From assembly GCF_003732225.1 (NCBI RefSeq), contig NZ_MOBJ01000006.1, positions 434,001 to 498,000 of the forward strand: a stretch of 64,000 nucleotides of DNA, in the 5' to 3' direction. Under the pieces are notes generated by a model that had not been told where the DNA came from, did not search any database, and was given only the letters and a program-made list of their open reading frames with translations. The stretch's first letter is position 1. Each line of letters opens with the position of its first letter. The DNA comes from Pseudomonas brassicacearum. Its GTDB lineage: Bacteria > Pseudomonadota > Gammaproteobacteria > Pseudomonadales > Pseudomonadaceae. Made by a program: the position numbers and the translations under genes. Of this stretch, positions 58,357 through 64,000 are shown in pieces.

Positions 58357-59121
58357 ATGAGAAGCATCGTCAAGGCTGTTGGCCTGAACAAGTACTACGA
58401 CCAATACCACGCGCTCAAAGACATCAACATCGAAGTCGAACAGGGCGAAGTGCTGTGCATCATCGGGCCATCCGGCTCCGGCAAAAGCACCTTGCTACGT
58501 TGCATCAATCAGTTGGAAAAAATCGACAAGGGCGGCCTCTGGGTCGACGGCGAACTGGTCGGTTACCGCATTGCCGGCAACAAACTGCACGAGCTCAACG
58601 AGTCGCAGATTGCCCGCCAACGCCTGGCCACCGGCATGGTGTTCCAGCGTTTCAACCTGTTTCCGCACATGACCGTGCTGCAAAACATCATCGAAGGCCC
58701 ATGCCAGGTGCTCAAGCGCTCGCCCAAGGAAGCGCACGAAGATGCACTGGAGCTGCTGGCCCGCGTCGGCCTGGCCGACAAGCGCAACAGCTACCCGATC
58801 GAACTCTCGGGTGGTCAGCAACAACGGGTAGCTATTGCCCGGGCGCTGGCCATGCGGCCCAAGCTGATGCTGTTCGATGAACCCACTTCGGCACTCGACC
58901 CGGAACTGGTCGGTGAGGTGCTGTCGGTGATGCGCGATCTGGCGCAGACCGGCATGACCATGATCGTCGTCACCCATGAACTGGGCTTCGCCCGCGAGGT
59001 TTCCAATCGCATGGTGTTCATGGACGGCGGGCAGATCGTGGAGGCTGGAAGCCCCGAAGAAATACTAATAAGTCCACAAAACCCGCGCACCCAAAGCTTC
59101 ATTTCTGCCGTTCGCACCTAA
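58357..59121 (+). CDS. Polar amino acid ABC transporter ATPase
   Basis: 254 residues. Walker [10 protein letters not shown], signature [17 protein letters not shown], Walker [15 protein letters not shown]-loop VTHELGFA: the HisP/GlnQ class. AGGAG lies 8 bases before the ATG at 58357; 20 bases separate it from the permease gene. Energises uptake of the cluster's substrate. Confidence 0.93.
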   Translation: MRSIVKAVGLNKYYDQYHALKDINIEVEQGEVLCIIGPSGSGKSTLLRCINQLEKIDKGGLWVDGELVGYRIAGNKLHELNESQIARQRLATGMVFQRFNLFPHMTVLQNIIEGPCQVLKRSPKEAHEDALELLARVGLADKRNSYPIELSGGQQQRVAIARALAMRPKLMLFDEPTSALDPELVGEVLSVMRDLAQTGMTMIVVTHELGFAREVSNRMVFMDGGQIVEAGSPEEILISPQNPRTQSFISAVRT

Positions 59122-59145
59122 CGACAACTCAAAAAGAGAACGACC

Positions 59146-59970
59146 ATGAAAAACCTTCTTATCCCTGCAGTACTGGCTGGTCTGATGGCCTCTTCGGTGA
59201 CCTGGGCAGCTGATTTGCCCGCGAGCATCAAGGCCAAGGGCGAAATCGTCGTGGCGATCATGCCCAACTATCCGCCGATGGATTTCAAGGACCCGGCCAC
59301 CAACACCCTCACCGGTCTGGACTACGACCTGGGTAATGCCTTGGCCGAGCGTCTGGGCGTGAAGATCAAATGGCAGGAAACCGGCTTCGAGCAAATGATC
59401 AATGCCTTGACCACTGATCGCGTAGACGTGGTGCTGTCGGGCATGACCGATACCGCCGAGCGTCAGCAGAGCGTGACCTTCGTTGACTACTTCACCAGCG
59501 GGCCGCAGTTCTACACCCTGCAAAAGAACAAGGACACCAATGAAATTGCCGACCTGTGCGGCAAGAAAGTCGGGACCAGCCGACGCACCACCTTCCCGGC
59601 GGAAATCGCCGAGTGGAGCAAGGCCAATTGCGAGGCGAAGGGTAAACCGGCGATCAACGTGATCGGCACCGAAGGCTCCGCCGACGCCCGTGCGCAACTG
59701 CGCCAGAGCCGCATCGACGCGGCGATGCAGGGCAGCGAAACCCTGTCTTATCTGAAGACCCAGGAAAAGGACACCTACAAGACCGTGGGGGCGCCGATCT
59801 CGGTGCAGTTCAGCGGACTGGGCGTCAGCAAGAAAAAGCCTGAGTTGAGTGAGGCAGTGAAAGTGGCGTTGCAGAGCATGATTGATGACGGCAGCTATCA
59901 GGCGATCCTGAAGAAGTGGGATCTGGAGTTGGGTGCGATCAAGACGGTGACCATCAACGCCGGGAAATAA
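59146..59970 (+). CDS. Periplasmic substrate-binding protein of the amino acid importer
   Basis: 274 residues, family 3 (SBP_bac_3). Signal peptide ending VTWA-ADLP at about residue 22. MPNYPPMDFKDPATNTLTGL and GLDYDLGNALAERLG are the typical ligand-pocket region. It is 24 bases after the ATPase gene. The ligand is unknown; family members bind amino acids and related dicarboxylic or opine-like compounds. Confidence 0.92.
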   Translation: MKNLLIPAVLAGLMASSVTWAADLPASIKAKGEIVVAIMPNYPPMDFKDPATNTLTGLDYDLGNALAERLGVKIKWQETGFEQMINALTTDRVDVVLSGMTDTAERQQSVTFVDYFTSGPQFYTLQKNKDTNEIADLCGKKVGTSRRTTFPAEIAEWSKANCEAKGKPAINVIGTEGSADARAQLRQSRIDAAMQGSETLSYLKTQEKDTYKTVGAPISVQFSGLGVSKKKPELSEAVKVALQSMIDDGSYQAILKKWDLELGAIKTVTINAGK

Positions 59971-59990
59971 GCATCTGAGGGATGCCCTTT

Positions 59991-60077
59991 GTGGGAGCGA
60001 GCTTGCTCGCGATAGCGGACGTTCAGTCACATCCATTTTGAATGTGCTGCCGTCATCGCGAGCAAGCTCGCTCCCAC
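59991..60077. repeat. REP-type inverted repeat pair
   Basis: GTGGGAGCGAGCTTGCTCGC followed by GAT and its exact complement 41 bases later; same family as at 57299 and 63218. Between the importer and the deacetylase genes. Confidence 0.85.
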
Positions 60078-60117
60078 AGGATCCGTGTAACACATTATAA
60101 ATGTACGGAGCGCCACG

Positions 60118-60966
60118 ATGTCCTCCTCGCCCCAACCCACCTGGCCCGACGGCCACAGCGCCTGCCTGGCCCTGGCCTTCGATCTCGACGGCCCAACCGG
60201 CGATGCAATGCTCAACGGTTCGATCTGGCACAAGCCCGAGTATTTCGGTTTTGGCGGTTACGGACCGTATCGGGCCTTGCCACGAATTCTCGATCTGCTC
60301 GACGAATTCCGCATCCCGACGACCTTCTTCGTCCCGGCCTGGGTCGTGGAAAACTGGCCGAAACAGTGCCAGTCGATCATCGAGCGCGGGCATGAAGTGG
60401 CTTACCACGGCTACAAACACGAGTCCTTCTATGCGCTGACACTGGAACAGCAAAAGGACGTCATGAATAAATGCCGCGAGGTGTTCTGGCAGCATTTGAA
60501 CATCCGCGCAGAAGGCTTTCGCACTCCGTCCGGAGACTGGCGGGCCGAGACACCGGCCATGCTGGTGGAGGCCGGCGTCACTTACTCCAGCAGCATGCGC
60601 GGCGATGACCGTCCGTATCTGGTGAAAGTCCCGGGCTATGAAACCCCGCTGGTGGAAATCCCCGGCCGCTGGGAAATGGACGATTACGCCTCCATCGCCT
60701 ACACCCGTGCGCCGGACTTTCCCTCGGGGCTGGACCGTACCGCCAGCTACGAGCTGACCCTCGACAATTGGTGCCGCGAATACGACGGCGCGATGAATGA
60801 AGGGCTGTGCCTGACCACCCTCTTCCACCCCAAGATCACCGGCAAACCGGGGCGCATTCTGCTGCTGGAGAAACTCTTCGAGCACATGCGCACGCGTGAT
60901 GACGTGTGGTTCGCCACCTGCCGCGATGTCGCCCACTGGTGGCTCAAGGAGCATCAACATGGCTGA
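60118..60966 (+). CDS. Polysaccharide deacetylase-like (NodB/PuuE) amidohydrolase, metal-site motifs present
   Basis: 282 residues. NodB-type motifs: ALAFDLDG with the aspartate pair, EVAYHGYKHESF with both metal histidines, and FRTPSGDW. Closest in layout to the bacterial PuuE/PgdA-type cytoplasmic deacetylases without signal peptide, which act on small amide compounds as well as sugars. It overlaps the next gene by 8 bases. Likely removes an N-acyl group in the pathway of this cluster; substrate inferred from context only. Confidence 0.85.
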   Translation: MSSSPQPTWPDGHSACLALAFDLDGPTGDAMLNGSIWHKPEYFGFGGYGPYRALPRILDLLDEFRIPTTFFVPAWVVENWPKQCQSIIERGHEVAYHGYKHESFYALTLEQQKDVMNKCREVFWQHLNIRAEGFRTPSGDWRAETPAMLVEAGVTYSSSMRGDDRPYLVKVPGYETPLVEIPGRWEMDDYASIAYTRAPDFPSGLDRTASYELTLDNWCREYDGAMNEGLCLTTLFHPKITGKPGRILLLEKLFEHMRTRDDVWFATCRDVAHWWLKEHQHG

Positions 60967-61846
60967 GTCGACTGTCTGGCCCAAAGGCTACCGTTGCGCG
61001 GTGGTGTTGACCGTCGACTATAACGATGTGCACGGCATCCTGACCCAGGCCCCGGAAGTCGCCGGTCGCGACAAGACCCTATCGGTGTGGCGCTACGGCA
61101 CCCAGCGTGGGGTCGAACGTTTGCTCGTACTGTTCAAGGAACTGGGTGTTTCCAGCAGTTGGTGCGTACCGGGCATCGTTGCCGAAGAAAACCCGGAACA
61201 TATCCGCTCGATTCAGGCTGGTGGCCATGAAATTGCCTGCGCCGGTTATCGCCACCAGAACTACGACACCCTGAGCCTGGCTGAGCAGACCGCCGCCCTT
61301 GAGCACGGCTGCCAGGCTCTCACGGCCATTACCGGCCAGCGCCCAACGGGTTTCCGGATTCCCGCCGGTAATTGGGCGCCGGGGTTTACCGAAGCGTTGC
61401 GCGAGCAAGGTATTCGCTGGTCGTCCTGCTGGCGCGGCGATGATCTGCCGTTCGCCCATCCGACGGCGCCCGAGGTGATCGAACTGCCGTTGCACTATGA
61501 GCTGGAGGACGAACCCTATTTCGCGTTCAACCTGAGCCCGGCGGTGCCACCCGCGCAATCGCGGATTGCCTCTTACAGCCACACCTTGGGCAACCTGCAA
61601 ATGGACTTCGCCGGGTTTCATCGCTTTGGCCTGTGCTACGTGCTGCGCCTGCACCCGGAAATCATCGCGACCCCAGGGCGCATCGGTGTGCTGCGCGAGT
61701 TGCTGCTGGGTATCCAGCAACACAACGACGTGTGGATCGCCACGGCGGGCGAAGTCGCCCAGTGGTGGGCCGAGCGCGCCGCACCGATGGACGAAGAGCA
61801 TCCGTCAGCCGTGTATGAGCGGCATTATCGAGCGTACTTGCCATGA
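60959..61846 (+). CDS. Second NodB/PuuE-like protein with altered metal site
   Basis: 295 residues, homologous to the preceding protein. The aspartate motif reads VVLTVDYNDVHG. The histidine motif is EIACAGYRHQNY, with Ala where the partner has the first metal His, and the third motif is FRIPAGNW, with Asn where the partner has Asp. It may therefore be inactive or use another chemistry. The start at 60959 overlaps the first deacetylase gene and the end overlaps the MmgE/PrpD gene by 4 bases, so the three are co-translated. Confidence 0.82.
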   Translation: MAESTVWPKGYRCAVVLTVDYNDVHGILTQAPEVAGRDKTLSVWRYGTQRGVERLLVLFKELGVSSSWCVPGIVAEENPEHIRSIQAGGHEIACAGYRHQNYDTLSLAEQTAALEHGCQALTAITGQRPTGFRIPAGNWAPGFTEALREQGIRWSSCWRGDDLPFAHPTAPEVIELPLHYELEDEPYFAFNLSPAVPPAQSRIASYSHTLGNLQMDFAGFHRFGLCYVLRLHPEIIATPGRIGVLRELLLGIQQHNDVWIATAGEVAQWWAERAAPMDEEHPSAVYERHYRAYLP

Positions 61847-63192
61847 GCGAACGATTGCAGCGTCTGGCGCAATTCTGCGTCGAGAGCCGTTTCGAAGACT
61901 TGCCGCCGGCACTGGTGGTACAAGCCAGGCGACACATTCTTGATACCGTCGGCGCGGCCCTGGCCGGGGCCGCCAGTGAAATTGCCGTCGCCGCCCGGCA
62001 AACCTTTGCCAATGAAAACGGCAAAACGCTGGTCTGGGGCACCGAGCAGCATGTCGGTGCGGCGCAGGCAGCGATGCTCAATGGCATTGCCGCCCATGCG
62101 CTGGAACTGGACGATACCGGCGGCTGCGATCACTCCGGCGCGGTGGTGCTGCCCGCAGTGATGGCGGCGGTCAGCCTGAGTCCCGCCCCCGTGAGCGGTC
62201 GCGAGCTGATCACCGCCGTGGTGATCGGTTATGAGATCGGTCGGCGCGTGCTTGAGGCCTGTGGCGGTTACTCGGCGCACAACGGCGCCGGTTGGCACTC
62301 GACCGCCACCTGCGGCGTGTTCGGTGCGGCGGCGGCCAGTGCGCGAATACTCGGTCTTGATCAGGCACAGACTCTCGCCGCACTGGGCATTGCCGGCAGT
62401 TTCAGCGGCGGTCTCTGGGCGTTTATCCACGATGGCTCGCAAAGCAAAAAGCTTCACAGCGGCCGGGCGGCGGAAGGTGGCCTGCTCGCGGCACGCTTTG
62501 CCGAGCAAGGGATCAGCGGACCAACGAAGTTGTTCGACAACGTCTGGGGCGGCTTTCTCAAGACCCTCGCGGCCGAACACGCGCAGCCCGAGGCGCTGGA
62601 CGCGGAGCTTGGCGTGGTGTGGAAACTCGCCCGCTGCTCGATCAAGCCTTATGCCTCTTGCCGTGGCACGCATTCGGCCATCGATGCCTTGGGTTTGTTG
62701 CTTGAGCAATTGCAGATCGAGGCCGATCAGTTGGAGGACGTCCAGGTGTCGCTGTGCGGTTTTCTCAACGAGATGTGCGGCGCACGTGATGTCAGCAGTT
62801 TGGCCGCCGCGCAAATGAGTCTGCCGTATGCCCTGGCCGCTCGGTTGGTCTATGGTCATTGCCGGCTTGAGGCTTACGACGACCAACAACGCAGTGCGTC
62901 AGAAATCGCTCACTGGATGTCGCGCATTCACCTTGTAGTGGATCCGCAACTGTCAGAGGATGGCGAGCCAGTCGTGAGCATTCGCAGCCGCGATGGCCGC
63001 GAGGCCAGCCTGTGTGTCGAAGCCCCGTTGGGCGCGCCGGGGAATCCGTTGAGTGATGCAGCGCTGGAGGAGAAGTTTCTCAGCCTGGCGACGCGGGTGA
63101 TGTCGGAGGAACAGGCGACCGGGTTGCTGGAACGGTTGTGGCAACTGGAAAAACTGGAGTCGGTTTGGGAACTGGATCAGTGGCTGGCATGA
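61843..63192 (+). CDS. MmgE/PrpD family protein
   Basis: 449 residues. N-terminal all-helical domain with [24 protein letters not shown] start (here QARRHILDTVGAALAG), AHALELDDTGGCDHSGAVVL and AHNGAGWHSTATCGVFGAAA. The C-terminal alpha/beta domain contains CSIKPYASCRGTH. The family includes 2-methylcitrate dehydratase, cis-aconitate decarboxylase and iminodisuccinate epimerase. The presence of an ArgH-like lyase in the same cluster favours an epimerase-type role; this is inference. No methylcitrate cycle gene is nearby. Confidence 0.88.
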   Translation: MSERLQRLAQFCVESRFEDLPPALVVQARRHILDTVGAALAGAASEIAVAARQTFANENGKTLVWGTEQHVGAAQAAMLNGIAAHALELDDTGGCDHSGAVVLPAVMAAVSLSPAPVSGRELITAVVIGYEIGRRVLEACGGYSAHNGAGWHSTATCGVFGAAAASARILGLDQAQTLAALGIAGSFSGGLWAFIHDGSQSKKLHSGRAAEGGLLAARFAEQGISGPTKLFDNVWGGFLKTLAAEHAQPEALDAELGVVWKLARCSIKPYASCRGTHSAIDALGLLLEQLQIEADQLEDVQVSLCGFLNEMCGARDVSSLAAAQMSLPYALAARLVYGHCRLEAYDDQQRSASEIAHWMSRIHLVVDPQLSEDGEPVVSIRSRDGREASLCVEAPLGAPGNPLSDAALEEKFLSLATRVMSEEQATGLLERLWQLEKLESVWELDQWLA

Positions 63193-63217
63193 GCCCTCGG
63201 TTGTCAGGACCGGCCTC

Positions 63218-63281
63218 TTCGCGAGCAAGCTCGCTCCCACACAAGCACCGCAGCACTTGTGGGAGCGAGCTTGCTCGCGAA
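63218..63281. repeat. REP-type inverted repeat pair
   Basis: Arms with CGCGAGCAAGCTCGCTCCCA and complement, short 10-base loop. Third copy of the same family, in opposite order to the other two, between the MmgE/PrpD and MFS genes. Confidence 0.85.
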
Positions 63282-63327
63282 TGGCGTCGCCGCATTGCCA
63301 AATCTGAATAAGGACATCCGCACCACC

Positions 63328-64000
63328 GTGGCCACTTACTCGCTCGTTATTCGTCGCTTGATGATCTGCTCGCTGACCATCGTCGTCAGCCGCGCTATCA
63401 CCAGCCCGCTGCTGACGCTGTTCCTCAGCAACAAGCTGGGCCTGAACCAGCAAGACGTCGGCCTGCTGCTGGGCATCGCGGTGTTCATCGCCACCCTGCT
63501 CGCGTTGTATGGCGGTTACATCATCGACCGCCTGGAGAAACGCCGGTTGCTGATTCTGGCGATGCTCTCCAGTTCTGTCGGCTTCGTCCTGCTGACCTTC
63601 GCCCACAACCTTTACCTGACCACGCTGACGTTGGTGATTACCGAGACCGCTTCGGCACTGTTTCTGATCGGTTCCAAAGCCATCCTCAGTGAAAACCTGC
63701 CGATGGGCCAGCGGGCCAAGGCGTTTTCGTTGCGCTACACCCTGACCAATATCGGCTATGCCACCGGCCCGATGCTTGGGGTGGTGATCGCCGGCGTGCA
63801 GCCACTGGCACCGTTCCTGATTGCCGGTGGCATCGCTTTTTTCAGCACCTTCCTGATGAGAGGAATTCCCGGATCGGCCAAGGACGCAGCGCTCGGCCAA
63901 CCGCAAAGTTTTCTTAAAACCCTGGTGACCCTGAAAAACGACCGCACGCTGATCATGTTCACCTGCGGCTGTCTGCTCAGTACCGTGGTTCACGGGCGTT
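63328..64000 (+). CDS. MFS transporter, 3' end outside the window
   Basis: The frame is open to the end of the window, about 224 residues. Helices at regular intervals: LTLFLSNKLGLNQQDVGLLL, GGYIIDRLEKRRLLILAM with the loop 2-3 motif, and YTLTNIGYATGPMLGVVIAG. It resembles MdtH/YdeE-type drug or metabolite exporters. The GTG at 63328 is used; an ATG at 63361 is an alternative. It may export a product of the cluster or be unrelated. Confidence 0.8.
   Translation, partial: MATYSLVIRRLMICSLTIVVSRAITSPLLTLFLSNKLGLNQQDVGLLLGIAVFIATLLALYGGYIIDRLEKRRLLILAMLSSSVGFVLLTFAHNLYLTTLTLVITETASALFLIGSKAILSENLPMGQRAKAFSLRYTLTNIGYATGPMLGVVIAGVQPLAPFLIAGGIAFFSTFLMRGIPGSAKDAALGQPQSFLKTLVTLKNDRTLIMFTCGCLLSTVVHGR

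Noticed and set aside
59065..60984. 639-residue minus-strand frame opposite the binding protein and deacetylase
   Set aside because: It crosses a REP element and two well-supported plus-strand genes; no domain or ribosome site.
57299..63281. Spaced palindromes as a CRISPR array
   Set aside because: Three separated inverted pairs kilobases apart with no regular spacers; they are REP elements.

Overview
The window reads as chromosome of a Pseudomonas of the fluorescens group. Supporting signs are a complete arnBCADTEF-ugd operon of Pseudomonas type, Anr-type regulatory sites, small Pseudomonas-style proteins, and three families of REP-type inverted repeats in intergenic DNA. This is inference from gene content; no database was searched. 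No tRNA, rRNA or CRISPR array was seen.

Layout. (1) 1-1.6 kb: the 3' part of a serine hydrolase fused to a NamZ-like (DUF1343) domain. (2) 1.6-7.5 kb: a micro-oxic/stress cluster with two tandem universal stress proteins, an FtsH-type protease whose N-terminus is broken by a T9 run, an Anr/FNR-like regulator, two Anr-type boxes, and remnants of a third usp and of an acetyltransferase. (3) 7.7-14.4 kb: an Rhs toxin with an AT-rich tip and adjacent immunity candidate, plus small genes. (4) 14.7-22.5 kb (minus strand): response regulator, outer-membrane factor, membrane-fusion protein, RND pump and sensor kinase in one overlapping operon. (5) 22.6-29.4 kb (plus strand): a second two-component system, an Ais-like phosphatase behind a PmrA-like box, an ArnT, and another ArnT-family glycosyltransferase. 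(6) 29.6-33.4 kb: a Fur-box-preceded ferric-iron ABC importer. (7) 33.4-34.4 kb: a lone tyrosine recombinase. (8) 34.9-45.3 kb: arnBCADTEF-ugd plus a fourth ArnT-family transferase. Together with region 5 this forms a lipid A aminoarabinose (polymyxin resistance) region.

(9) 45.4-53.6 kb is the most unusual part. A VgrG fused to a DUF2235 (Tle1-type) lipase is followed by three tandem copies of a lipoprotein gene, presumably the immunity protein. These are interleaved with 5'-truncated copies of the lipase C-terminus that lack the nucleophile. The array ends in a small remnant that has replaced the natural end of an unrelated GNAT gene. Each lipoprotein copy carries a poly-G tract of different length (8, 9 and 11), and the G9/A4 copy is out of frame.

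(10) 53.8-64 kb: a P-loop kinase-like protein, a LysR regulator and a plus-strand catabolic cluster. The cluster has an ArgH-like C-N lyase, a polar amino acid ABC importer, two NodB-type deacetylases (one lacking conserved metal-site residues), an MmgE/PrpD-family protein and an MFS transporter cut by the window end. The ArgH-like plus MmgE/PrpD pairing recalls iminodisuccinate/EDDS-type catabolism, so the substrate may be an N-substituted aspartate; this is a hypothesis.
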